Shown piece after piece: positions 17,176 to 25,628 of a DNA stretch of 64,000 nt. The stretch comes from an uncultured Rhodobacter sp. Its GTDB lineage: Bacteria; Pseudomonadota; Alphaproteobacteria; Rhodobacterales; Rhodobacteraceae. The translations under genes were made by a program, and so were the position numbers. The notes under the pieces were generated by a model, which was not told the DNA's origin, ran no database searches, and saw only the letters and a list, made by a program, of their open reading frames with translations. The stretch covers positions 434,001 through 498,000 of the forward strand of contig CAMFII010000001.1 in assembly GCA_945952585.1 (NCBI GenBank). The letters run 5' to 3'. The stretch's first letter is position 1. Every line of letters starts with the position of its first letter.

Positions 17176-18894
17176 ATGAAGCGCCAGGGCGAGAAACTGA
17201 GCTTTCTGCGAATTGGGGCGGGGCCGCTGACTTCGGTCGCCTTGCTGAGTGGCGTGATGAACATCCTGACTCTCTCCGGGTCGTTCTTCATGCTGGAGGT
17301 CTATGACCGTGTCCTGCCCAGCCGCAGCATCCCGACCCTGGTCAGCGTCGTCCTTATCCTCGCCGTTCTTTATGCCTTCCTGGCGCTGTTCGACATACTG
17401 AGATCGCGGATATTCAGCCGGCTTGGCCTGATGCTGGACGAGGATCTTGGCCCTCGGGTGTTCGACCTGGTGCTTCGCCAATCTCTTCGAAACAGTCCGG
17501 ACATGGATCCGACGCAACCGCAGCGTGACCTTGATCAGGTTCGCGGTTTCCTTGCCGGGGCTGGGCCCGGCGCGCTCTTCGACCTGCCCTGGATCCCGAT
17601 CTATCTGGTGATCTGTTTCGCACTTCATCCAGTTATCGGCATGACTGCGCTCGGCGGATCGGTGGTGCTGGTCAGCCTGACGCTGGTGGCCGAACTTCTG
17701 ACCCGCAGGGCGACACGGGCCACAGTCGGGGCCGCGATGCAGCGCAACCTCTTGTCGGAAGCGGCACGGCGCAATGCCGAGGTCGCGCATGCCATGGGCA
17801 TGGTCGGGCGGTTGCGCAACCGGTGGAGCCACGCGAACGACGCCCTGCGCGGCCAGCAGCGGCGCACTTCGGACGTTTCGGGCGGGCTGTCAGGCATTTC
17901 CAAGGTGCTGCGGATGTTCCTGCAATCCGCTGTCCTGGGGGTTGGGGCCTATCTCGTCATCCAGGGCGAGGCGACGGGGGGGATCATGATCGCGGGGTCG
18001 ATCCTGGTCGCGCGCGCGATCGCACCGGTCGAGCTTGCCATAGCCAACTGGAAGGGCTTCATCGCCGCCCGCCAATCCTGGGCGCGGCTCCGGGTGGAAC
18101 TGGAAGCGGTGTCGCATGGCGAAAGGTCGATGCCGCTGCCGCCACCCGTTCTCAGGCTCGACGTCGAGCGTCTGTCCTGCGCCGCCCCGGGCAGCGACCG
18201 CATGCTGGTCAACGGCGTATCCTTCGGGCTCGTCGCCGGGCAAGCGCTTGGTGTGATCGGGCCGAGCGGCGCCGGCAAGTCGAGCCTGGCCCGTGCCATG
18301 GTCGGGGTCTGGCCCGCAGCCATCGGCAAGGTGCGGCTCGACGGCGCGGCACTGGACCAATGGAATGCCGAGGATCGCGGTCGCCATGTCGGGTATTTGC
18401 CGCAGGACATCGAGCTTTTCTCTGGAACCATTGCTGAGAATATCGCCCGCTTTGATCCGGAAGCGCAGTCCGAGGACATCATCGCCGCAGCCCGCGCAGC
18501 TGACGTCCACGACATGATCCTGCAGATGCCCGGTGGCTACAACACCCAGATCGGCGTAGGCGGCGCCATCCTTTCGGCCGGGCAGCGGCAACGGGTCGGT
18601 TTGGCGCGCGCCCTCTACCGCAATCCGTTCCTTGTCGTGCTGGACGAGCCCAACTCGAACCTCGACCTGCCGGGCGAGCAGGCCCTGATCCAGGCGATCG
18701 CCGACATTCGCGCACGCAACGGCATCGCCGTGATCATCAGCCACAAGCCATCAATCCTGACCGGAGCGGATGTGCTGGCGGTCATGGGTGATGGGGCGTT
18801 GCGGAAATTCGGCACCCCGGCCGAAGTCCTCGAAGCAATCCGGCCGGCTGCCGCAGCGGCTGCAAATGCGCCGCTGAAGGTTGTGCAGGCATGA
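17176..18894 (+). CDS. Type I secretion system permease/ATPase (PrtD/HlyB-like)
   Basis: A 572-aa half-size ABC exporter. The N-terminal transmembrane domain has about six segments and carries the PrtD-type opening SGVMNILTLSGSFFMLEVYDRVLPS. The ATPase domain has Walker A GPSGAGKSS at residues 362-370, signature LSAGQRQRVGLARAL and Walker B FLVVLDEPNSNLD. It lacks a C39 peptidase domain, as expected for RTX protein export. It overlaps the HlyD-family gene by four bases. The obvious cargo is the RTX peroxidase just upstream. No accompanying outer-membrane channel gene is present. Confidence 0.93.
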   Translation: MKRQGEKLSFLRIGAGPLTSVALLSGVMNILTLSGSFFMLEVYDRVLPSRSIPTLVSVVLILAVLYAFLALFDILRSRIFSRLGLMLDEDLGPRVFDLVLRQSLRNSPDMDPTQPQRDLDQVRGFLAGAGPGALFDLPWIPIYLVICFALHPVIGMTALGGSVVLVSLTLVAELLTRRATRATVGAAMQRNLLSEAARRNAEVAHAMGMVGRLRNRWSHANDALRGQQRRTSDVSGGLSGISKVLRMFLQSAVLGVGAYLVIQGEATGGIMIAGSILVARAIAPVELAIANWKGFIAARQSWARLRVELEAVSHGERSMPLPPPVLRLDVERLSCAAPGSDRMLVNGVSFGLVAGQALGVIGPSGAGKSSLARAMVGVWPAAIGKVRLDGAALDQWNAEDRGRHVGYLPQDIELFSGTIAENIARFDPEAQSEDIIAAARAADVHDMILQMPGGYNTQIGVGGAILSAGQRQRVGLARALYRNPFLVVLDEPNSNLDLPGEQALIQAIADIRARNGIAVIISHKPSILTGADVLAVMGDGALRKFGTPAEVLEAIRPAAAAAANAPLKVVQA

Positions 18895-20213
18895 CGGCTT
18901 CGGTGCAAATCCCGCCGCGCTCCGCGCGAAACTCGATGCATCGCCATTCCTTGATCGCCCTGTTTGCCGTGGCGCTGCTTCTGGCCTGTCTTGGGGTGCT
19001 GAGCGTCATGATTTCGATTTCAGGCGCAATCGTGTCCGAAGGAACTGTGGTTTTCGAAGGCCATGCCAAATCAGTCCAACACCCGACCGGGGGGATCGTG
19101 AAGGATCTCCTCGTCCGCGACGGACAGACGGTAAGCCAGGGCGATGTGCTGGTCCGTCTCGATCCCACAATCTCGGCGGCAAACCTCGCGATCATCACCA
19201 AGGGACAGGATGAACTGACGGCCAAGCGGCTGCGACTTCAAGCGGAGCAATCGGGCGCGGCGCAATTTGTCGTGCCGGAGGACATCGCCGCCTCGGCGGC
19301 GGCGGATCCGGTTCTCGCCAGCTTCCTTGCGGATGAGATCAAGGTGTTCGACAATCGGCTGGCAGCCCGTGAAGGCCAGCGCCAGCAACTGAACCAGCGC
19401 ATCCAGGAGATCCTGAAGCAGATCGACGGACTGACTCAGCAGGCAAAGGCGAAGGCCGATGAGATCGACCTGATCCGAAATGAACTTACCGGCCTTAAGG
19501 ACCTGTTCAGCAAGAAGCTCGTCCCCCAGCAGCGGGTGTCAGAGTTGCAACGGGAAGAAGCCCGGTTGCGCGGCGAACACGGACAGTTGTTGTCGAGCAT
19601 CGCCGAGGCCGATGGAAGGATTACCGAGACGCGGCTGCAGATCCTCCAGATCGACATCGACATGCAGAACGAAGTGTCGTCTGACCTTACGAAACTGGAA
19701 TCGCAATACGGAGAGTTGGAGGAGCGGCGCGTCGCCTCGGAAGACCAGTTGAGCAGGCTGGATATCGTCGCGCCAATAGATGGGGTGGTCGAGGATCTTG
19801 CCATCTACACGCAAGGCGGGGTCATCGAGGCTGGGGCGACGCTCATGCGGATCGCGCCACAGGATGACTCGCTGGTGGTGGAAACCAAGGTCCATCCCAA
19901 TGACATCGACCAGATCTGGCTAGGCCAGGAGGCCATCTTGCGGCTTTCGGCCTTCAACCAACGCACGACTCCCGAGCTTCACGCCACCGTTTCTCTGGTG
20001 CCTGCCGACCTGACGGCAGATCCCCGGACCGGCGCGCAATACTACCTTGTCAGGGTGCGCCTCGACGAGCAGGAGGTCGCCCGGCTGAAGGACAAGAAGA
20101 TCGTGCCCGGCATGCCCGTCGAATGCTTCATCAAGACTGGCGAGCGGTCCGTCCTGTCCTATTTTGCCAAGCCGCTCTCGGACCAGTTGCACCGGGCCTT
20201 CCGGCACGACTGA
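18891..20213 (+). CDS. HlyD-family type I secretion periplasmic adaptor (PrtE-like)
   Basis: A 440-aa membrane-fusion protein with one N-terminal transmembrane helix (about residues 18-42), a split lipoyl-like domain (GGIVKDLLVRDGQTVSQGDVLVRLD near residue 65 and APIDGVVEDL near 295), a long coiled-coil hairpin with KKLVPQQRVSELQREEARLRGE near its tip, and a C-terminal beta-barrel region. It links the inner-membrane ABC protein to a TolC-type channel. Its ATG overlaps the ABC stop codon (ATGA), so the two are translationally coupled. Family and role are secure; cargo is inferred from synteny. Confidence 0.93.
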   Translation: MTASVQIPPRSARNSMHRHSLIALFAVALLLACLGVLSVMISISGAIVSEGTVVFEGHAKSVQHPTGGIVKDLLVRDGQTVSQGDVLVRLDPTISAANLAIITKGQDELTAKRLRLQAEQSGAAQFVVPEDIAASAAADPVLASFLADEIKVFDNRLAAREGQRQQLNQRIQEILKQIDGLTQQAKAKADEIDLIRNELTGLKDLFSKKLVPQQRVSELQREEARLRGEHGQLLSSIAEADGRITETRLQILQIDIDMQNEVSSDLTKLESQYGELEERRVASEDQLSRLDIVAPIDGVVEDLAIYTQGGVIEAGATLMRIAPQDDSLVVETKVHPNDIDQIWLGQEAILRLSAFNQRTTPELHATVSLVPADLTADPRTGAQYYLVRVRLDEQEVARLKDKKIVPGMPVECFIKTGERSVLSYFAKPLSDQLHRAFRHD

Positions 20214-20549
20214 CGGACGGGTTGACGGCAGATGTACACGCAGACCGCGGCCCGACCGGACAAAACCGCAGGGTGATCCAGGCCCAGGTAGCAGGTCAAG
20301 TGACCGGAAAATTCCGCCTGGGCGTGGTCGAAGGTTGGGAATCCGGTCAGGTTCAGGCACTTGTAATTGGCACGCATTTGCCTTTGCTGAAGGCCCTGCA
20401 CCGATAATCGGGAATACCCGAGCGCGTGGCCGCCTCATTGCGCGCGGCCGCGGCGGGTCCGAGCGCACCGCAATCAAGGCGAGGCGTGCTGGCAGTCCCT
20501 GATGTCAAGCGTCCAAGAGTCCTCGACAACGCCAGCTTTCTTGAACGAG
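20214..20549. other. Gap between the convergent secretion and UspA genes
   Basis: These 336 bases hold no gene that I can support. Short open frames on both strands have no domain or ribosome site. No strong terminator hairpin with a T-run was seen, although the convergent layout would call for one. Confidence 0.4.
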
Positions 20550-21011
20550 TTACCCCGCATTCCCGAACAGTTCTTCGTCGGATATCTCCAGGTGGCCCGA
20601 AAGGACGCTGCAATCCAGCCTGTCGATCAGCTCGGCCGTCACGGATTGCTGGAGCCAGCGCGCAAACCGGCCTTTCTTGTGGTGTCCGACGACGATCAAG
20701 TCGGCATGGAACTCTTCCGCAGCTGCGACGATGCAGGCCGCGGGCTCGCCGCGACGAAATGTTGTTCTGTACGACAGTCCGAGCTTCCTGAGCCTGTCCG
20801 CGCCCTCCTCGAGCACCCGAAGATACTCCGCGCCCCGATCCTCCTCGAAATAGGCCACTCCGGCATCAACCGCGAGCGGGACGAAGGCTGGCTCAACGAC
20901 CGCCATGAGTACCACGTCGGACTGAAACATCTTTGCCAGAAGCGCGCCCTCTCGCAGGGCCAGCCTGCCTTCCCGCGTTCCGTCATATGCCAGCAAGATC
21001 GTCCGATACAT
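20550..21011 (-). CDS. Universal stress protein, UspA family
   Basis: A 153-aa single-domain Usp. It begins YRTILLAYDGTREGRLAL, the usual first strand and nucleotide-contacting Asp, and ends with the ATP-loop pattern VVGHHKKGRFARWLQQSVTAELI, which follows the G-x2-G-x9-G(S/T) layout only loosely. The ATG at 21011 has a perfect GGAGG five bases upstream, so it is preferred over the in-frame ATG at 21026. It is a single gene flanked by gaps of about 300 bp on both sides. Role in stress survival is known for the family only. Confidence 0.88.
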   Translation of the reverse strand: MYRTILLAYDGTREGRLALREGALLAKMFQSDVVLMAVVEPAFVPLAVDAGVAYFEEDRGAEYLRVLEEGADRLRKLGLSYRTTFRRGEPAACIVAAAEEFHADLIVVGHHKKGRFARWLQQSVTAELIDRLDCSVLSGHLEISDEELFGNAG

Positions 21012-21306
21012 CGCAGCCTCCGACATTCATCAGAAGGTTCAGACATTCCAATTGTACATGATGCCCGACCCTGCGGCAAATTCCGCCGCGCGTCTTGGAC
21101 CGCCCCATTTGGCTGTTTCAGTTTCAGTCTTGGCGCAGTGGGGGGGCTTGGTGCCATGTTTGGGTTGGCCTGCGAAGTGGCTCCGGGTAGCGAAGCCGGC
21201 ATCCGGATAACCTCGGGAACTGGTGGCCGATACCCCTTTGATCGTGCGGGCGCTTGATCGTGTCGTGGCGTGGCGTGGCCAGGCTCGCTGATGATCCTGG
21301 CCTTGG

Positions 21307-22269
21307 CTAGACTTGAGCCGTACCCCGCGGCATGGCGATGGTTTGGCGATAGATGCGCGCACCCTGCGCCGCCGTTCGCGCGACGGCGACAGCTTCTTCT
21401 GCCGAGACGGGAACGAAGCGCACGCGGTCGCGGGGTCGCAACTGGACAAGGGCGTCGAGGTCGCTGTCCAGAACGGTTGCAATCTTGGGATAGCCCCCCG
21501 TCGTCTGATGGTCGGCCAGAAGGAGGGTCGGCACACCATCGCCCGCGACCTGCACCGACCCACGAACGATCGGCTCTGATGGCATGTCGAGAGCGGCCTC
21601 TGGCCGTATCGCGGGACCGGACAGTCGCACCCCCATCCGGTCCCACGCGTCGGTCATCTTCCAAGGCCCTGCAAGAAAGCGTTCGAGCGTTTCAGCATCG
21701 AAGAAGCGGTCCTGCGGCCCCAGGGTGACGCGCGCCACGTGCCGGGGTCGAGCGCTGACGGGGCAGGGAATGTCGCCTTCGCGGTTGTCGCGAACCTCTG
21801 CACCCGCAATCGTCAGCGTCTGACCGGTCTTCAAATTCCCTCCGCCGAGGCCTGACAACGCATGTGTCGCAGCGCTGCCCAACCAGTGAGGGCATTCGAG
21901 CGCGCCGGCAAACGCGAGGTAGCACCAACTGCCCCAGTACCCCGGCCGAATGGTAAGCCTTTCTCCCGCTCTCAAAGTCGCGACGGTCCAGGATCCGCGC
22001 TTTCCTCCGGCATGGTCCAGAATGAAGCCCCCCCCAGCAACGGCGAAACTGACCGTGCCGGACACGCAGGACAGGCTGAGGCCACCGAGTGATACCTCGA
22101 TGGCCGGTGCATCGGCACGATTGCCGAGCGCGAGATTTGCGGCGGCAAAAGACTGCCGGTCCAGCGGGCCAGATCGCGGCACGCCGAAACGCATGAATCC
22201 GGGTCGACCCCCGTCCTGAATCGAGACGTGGGGACCGGCAAAGACGATGGCGAGGACGGCCTCGCTCAT
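21307..22269 (-). CDS. pxpC: 5-oxoprolinase subunit C (biotin-dependent carboxyltransferase-like, KipA family)
   Basis: A 320-aa cyclophilin-like-fold protein with the family opening GPHVSIQDGGRPGFMRFGVPRSGPLDRQSF, the internal RVTLGPQDRFF and the late LLLADHQTTGGYPKIATV motif. With PxpA and PxpB it hydrolyses 5-oxoproline (pyroglutamate) to glutamate using ATP. Its ATG overlaps the pxpB stop by four bases. The order pxpA-pxpB-pxpC with overlaps at both junctions supports complex formation. Length fits the family. Confidence 0.9.
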   Translation of the reverse strand: MSEAVLAIVFAGPHVSIQDGGRPGFMRFGVPRSGPLDRQSFAAANLALGNRADAPAIEVSLGGLSLSCVSGTVSFAVAGGGFILDHAGGKRGSWTVATLRAGERLTIRPGYWGSWCYLAFAGALECPHWLGSAATHALSGLGGGNLKTGQTLTIAGAEVRDNREGDIPCPVSARPRHVARVTLGPQDRFFDAETLERFLAGPWKMTDAWDRMGVRLSGPAIRPEAALDMPSEPIVRGSVQVAGDGVPTLLLADHQTTGGYPKIATVLDSDLDALVQLRPRDRVRFVPVSAEEAVAVARTAAQGARIYRQTIAMPRGTAQV

Positions 22270-22955
22270 GGACGGGGCGCAGCGCCGAAACTGGCGCGGT
22301 CGATACGCTTGAAGGTCACCGGATCGCCGACATCGAACAGAAACGGACGGTTCGCGTCTTCGGTCAGGATGCGCGTTGGCGACCGCCCGATGATCCACCA
22401 ACCGGTTGGCATCGTGAGTGTCGAAACCAGACATTGCGGACCGGCGATCAGCACACTGCCGGCCGCAATGCCCCGAATGGCCGAGGGCTTGCGCGGCAAG
22501 TGCAGCGCGCTTGGCACACCCGCGAGGTAGGCATAGCCTGGCGCGAAGCCATACATGAACACTTCGTAGCGACCAGACAGATGGGCAGCGATCACCGCCT
22601 CTTCGCTCAGTCCTGTCATTTCGGCGACGACGCTCAGGTCGGGCGCGAGGTCGGCGTCATAGCAGACCTCAACCTCCCGTGGCGTCGCTTTCCTCCCCGC
22701 GGATTTCTGCCCCAGGAGGCCCCTCGCATGGCCCTCGGCCGTGCGGTGATCGGCAACCAGCGGATCGAACCGGATCAGGAGGCTGGCATAGGTCGGAACG
22801 GCCTCCAGAAACCCGCCAAAAGGCGCAGCGGCCAAGGCGGCATCAAGGGCCAGCACGCGATCGTTGATCGCCCGATCTATCTTTTCCCCGAATTCCACCA
22901 GAAGGCTGTGCTCAGCCATTGGCGTAAAGACCGGAAAGTCGCGCGGAGGTGTCAC
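22266..22955 (-). CDS. pxpB: 5-oxoprolinase subunit B (KipI family)
   Basis: A 229-aa KipI/allophanate-hydrolase-subunit-1 fold protein. Motifs include SLLVEFGEKID near the start, YASLLIRFDPL, and FMYGFAPGYAYLAGVP followed by LPRK in the second half. The start is a GTG at 22955 overlapping the pxpA stop codon (GTGA). It is the middle gene of the pxpABC operon. It is thought to activate or phosphorylate the substrate together with PxpC. Confidence 0.9.
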   Translation of the reverse strand: MTPPRDFPVFTPMAEHSLLVEFGEKIDRAINDRVLALDAALAAAPFGGFLEAVPTYASLLIRFDPLVADHRTAEGHARGLLGQKSAGRKATPREVEVCYDADLAPDLSVVAEMTGLSEEAVIAAHLSGRYEVFMYGFAPGYAYLAGVPSALHLPRKPSAIRGIAAGSVLIAGPQCLVSTLTMPTGWWIIGRSPTRILTEDANRPFLFDVGDPVTFKRIDRASFGAAPRP

Positions 22956-23710
22956 GTCAGGAATGGGGCGAGATTGACGCCCTCTTCCTTAAGCCTTGCG
23001 CGCACCAGGCGCGCCATTTCCACAGCGCCCTTCGTGTCTCCGTGAACACAGATCGACTGTGCTGCAAGGGGGATTGCCGCTCCGCCCTGCACCGGCATTC
23101 GCCCCGATTTGAGAAAGTCGACCAGACGGCTGGCAACCGCCTCGGCATCCTCCAGAACAGCCCCGGGCCGCGACCTTGGCACCAGCCGGCCGGTCGGGAG
23201 ATAGGCGCGATCAGCAAAGATCTCGGAAAAGACTTCGACATTGGCGGCGCGCGCCGCATGTTCAAGTTCGGTTCCGGAAATGGCCAGCACGGCAAGGGAC
23301 CCGGGCTGGGCCGCCACCGAAGCGACGATGGCATCGGCCACCGCACGATCGTCGGCCGCCAGATTGGCGAGGGCGCCGTGAGGTTTGACATAGCGCAGTT
23401 CGGCCCCGGCCAGGGCCGCCACGCCGGCCAGCGCGCCGACCTGCGCCGCAACCATCCGCCCGATCTCTGTGGGCGCCATCGGGATCACGCGGCGGCCAAA
23501 CCCTTCCCTGTCGTTGTAGCCCGGATGCGCCCCGACAACGACACCGCGCGCGGCAGCCATCGAGAGCGTTGCGAACATCGTCTCAGGGTCACTGGCATGG
23601 CCACCGCAGGCGATGTTTGCCGAGGTGACCACGTCGAGCATCGCGGCGTCGTCGCCCATTTCCCAAGGCCCAAAGCCTTCGCCAAGGTCGGAGTTCAGAT
23701 CGATCTTCAT
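22952..23710 (-). CDS. pxpA: 5-oxoprolinase subunit A (LamB/YcsF family)
   Basis: A 252-aa LamB/YcsF protein with all family signatures: DLNSDLGEGFGPW at the N-terminus, NIACGGHASDPETM, VVVGAHPGYNDREGFGRR, YVKPHGALANL and the final CVHGDT. It is the first gene of pxpABC, with GGGAGC ahead of the ATG at 23710. Pyroglutamate forms spontaneously from glutamine and glutamate, so this may be damage clearance. It could also join the amine or amino-acid catabolism encoded nearby. Confidence 0.93.
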   Translation of the reverse strand: MKIDLNSDLGEGFGPWEMGDDAAMLDVVTSANIACGGHASDPETMFATLSMAAARGVVVGAHPGYNDREGFGRRVIPMAPTEIGRMVAAQVGALAGVAALAGAELRYVKPHGALANLAADDRAVADAIVASVAAQPGSLAVLAISGTELEHAARAANVEVFSEIFADRAYLPTGRLVPRSRPGAVLEDAEAVASRLVDFLKSGRMPVQGGAAIPLAAQSICVHGDTKGAVEMARLVRARLKEEGVNLAPFLT

Positions 23711-24139
23711 CGGGCTCCCGATAATTCGCGGATCGGGTCAGAAGAACGACCCCGGCGCCTGCAGTCGTATCGCATCAGGAAAAATCCAGTGACCTTCCCC
23801 CTGTCGTCACTCGTTCATAACAGGAGTCCCTAGGGTTGATAGTTGCCGGTTTCGGATTGGGCAAGCGCAGCGGCCACGGTGCCCGCAGTCTGCTGAAGCG
23901 TCCGGTGCGCGGCTGTGTGCGCAGACCGCGTGGGCTTTTCTTGCCCAGGCTAGACGTAAAGTTTGGCGGCCTGGTCAAGGCAGACCATCAACTATGCAGC
24001 AGATGACCGGCGTTTTGCATGAAATGTGATCAGAAACTGCCGAACTGATCGATGGAATCGGCGGCGGGTCAGGTCAGATTGCGCCGATCCGATCCTTGAT
24101 CGCGGATCGGCCGTTGAAGACAGAAGAAAAGGAAAGAGG
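23711..24139. other. Divergent gap between pxpA and the saccharopine-dehydrogenase-like gene
   Basis: The 429 bases contain no supportable gene. The region should carry divergent promoters. The only clear structure is the 9-bp dyad at 24083-24111 close to the plus-strand gene. Confidence 0.45.
24083..24111 (+). promoter_or_regulatory. 9-bp inverted repeat ahead of the saccharopine-dehydrogenase-like gene
   Basis: GCCGATCCG and CGGATCGGC form a perfect 9-bp dyad with an 11-base spacer, ending 28 bases before the ATG at 24140. In RNA it would be a leader hairpin; in DNA it could be an operator overlapping the promoter. It does not sequester the AAAGAGG ribosome site. Confidence 0.5.
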
Positions 24140-25219
24140 ATGTCGTTTGGGAAAGTGGCCGTGCTTGGCCTGGGGAAAGTCGGCAAACTGGCTGCAGAGC
24201 TACTGGTTGAATCCGGCTTCGACGTGACCGGTATCGACTCCAGGGAAACCGACGCGCACTTTGCGACCCTTACCGCCGACCTGAAAGATCCGTCGAGCCT
24301 GACCGAAGTCCTGAAAGGCAAGGAAGCGGTCCTTTCTTGCCTGCCCTATCATTTGAACATTGGTGTTTCGAACGTCGCCTACAGCCTGGGCCTGCACTAT
24401 TTCGACCTGACGGAAGATGTTCCGACGACGAAGCACATCCGCGAACTCGCCAAGACCTCCAAAGGAGTGATGGCGCCGCAATGCGGGTTGGCGCCTGGCT
24501 TCGTCGGCATCGTCGGCGCGCATCTGGCCGACCAGTTCGAAAAGGTCCGCTCGATCCGCATGAGGGTCGGCGCCTTGCCGCAGAACCCCACGGGCCTGCT
24601 GGGCTACGCCTTCAACTGGTCGCCCGAAGGCGTTGTCAACGAATACCTGAACGATTGCGAAGTGATCGAGGAAGGCGTGCTGAAAACCGTCTCGGCGATG
24701 GAATGGGTCGAGACGATCTATATCGACGGCATGCAGCTTGAGGCCTTTACCACGTCGGGCGGGCTTGGGACGATGTGCGAGACCTACGCCGACAAGATCG
24801 AGAACCTCGACTACAAGACCATGCGCTATCCCGGCCACGTGAAGCTGATGAACTTCTTCTTCCATGAACTCCTGATGCGCGAAAACCGGGCCGAGGCAGG
24901 GCGGATCCTGACCCACGCCAAGCCGCCGGTCGACGAGGATGTCGTCTACGTCCATGTCGCAGCAGAAGGTTGGCAGGACGGCCAACTTCGCCGGAAGGAA
25001 TTCGTGCGCTCCTACTATCCGATCGAAATCGGGGGAAAGATGCGCACGGCCATCGCCTGGACGACCTCCGCATCCGTCGTGAGCGTGATCGAGATGGTCA
25101 AGGGCGGACTGCTTCCTCAGAAGGGTTTCCTGAAGCAGGAGGAAATCCCGCTGGACTCCTATCTGAAGACGAGAACCGGCAACCATTACAACGTTGGCCA
25201 CAGAAACCGGCACATCTGA
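24140..25219 (+). CDS. Saccharopine-dehydrogenase-family protein
   Basis: A 359-aa protein with an N-terminal Rossmann fold (VAVLGLGKVGKLAAELL, residues about 6-22, with Asp near 32 suggesting NAD binding) and the saccharopine-dehydrogenase middle segment VLSCLPYHLNIGVSNVAYSLGLHYFDL, then APGFVGI. The ATG at 24140 follows GGAAAGAGG. It stands alone between pxpABC and the Rieske gene. Relatives include lysine, saccharopine and carboxynorspermidine dehydrogenases; which reaction it performs cannot be told from sequence. It probably acts on an amino acid or amine adduct. Confidence 0.8.
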   Translation: MSFGKVAVLGLGKVGKLAAELLVESGFDVTGIDSRETDAHFATLTADLKDPSSLTEVLKGKEAVLSCLPYHLNIGVSNVAYSLGLHYFDLTEDVPTTKHIRELAKTSKGVMAPQCGLAPGFVGIVGAHLADQFEKVRSIRMRVGALPQNPTGLLGYAFNWSPEGVVNEYLNDCEVIEEGVLKTVSAMEWVETIYIDGMQLEAFTTSGGLGTMCETYADKIENLDYKTMRYPGHVKLMNFFFHELLMRENRAEAGRILTHAKPPVDEDVVYVHVAAEGWQDGQLRRKEFVRSYYPIEIGGKMRTAIAWTTSASVVSVIEMVKGGLLPQKGFLKQEEIPLDSYLKTRTGNHYNVGHRNRHI

Positions 25220-25628
25220 CGAAGAGCCGAACGTACCGCAGGTGGGCAGATGCCATCCGGCGTGTGGTCAGCCAACCACGGCCGTGCAACCTCTTGCACC
25301 ACCTGCGGCAACTCAACAGCCCGGATAACTGCATTGATTTAAAAGATAAATCGGATTGCGGCGGCGGGGCTGTCAGACAAATGCGAACTGCTCTCTGCTG
25401 CGCTGTCTTACCTGGGCTTCAGACAGCGAAGGGGCTGCGCCATTCGATGAGAGCAGTGCCGCAGGCGGTCTTGGAGTTTTCGTGGCAGGAGCGCGCATGG
25501 CGCGCTGGCCCATTGATCGGTCAGCAAGTTAAGCAGGACCTAACAGCAAGTTAAAAATTCCCTACTATTTTTCCTGCCCTGAATCGGGAATTGTTGATTG
25601 CGTCGGCCGTAAACTTTCAGGTCATGCC
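25220..25628. other. Leader region of the Rieske oxygenase gene
   Basis: These 409 bases have no supportable gene. The last part turns AT-rich and carries two exact direct repeats (25522-25554) and a TTCCC...GGGAA pair near 25558-25590, which together look like a regulated promoter region. Confidence 0.45.
25522..25554. promoter_or_regulatory. Two direct repeats CAGCAAGTTAA, 22 bp apart
   Basis: CAGCAAGTTAA occurs at 25522-25532 and again at 25544-25554. The start-to-start distance of 22 bp is about two helical turns, placing both copies on the same face of the DNA. They lie 75-107 bases before the Rieske oxygenase start. This arrangement is typical of an activator or repressor dimer site. 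Confidence 0.5.
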
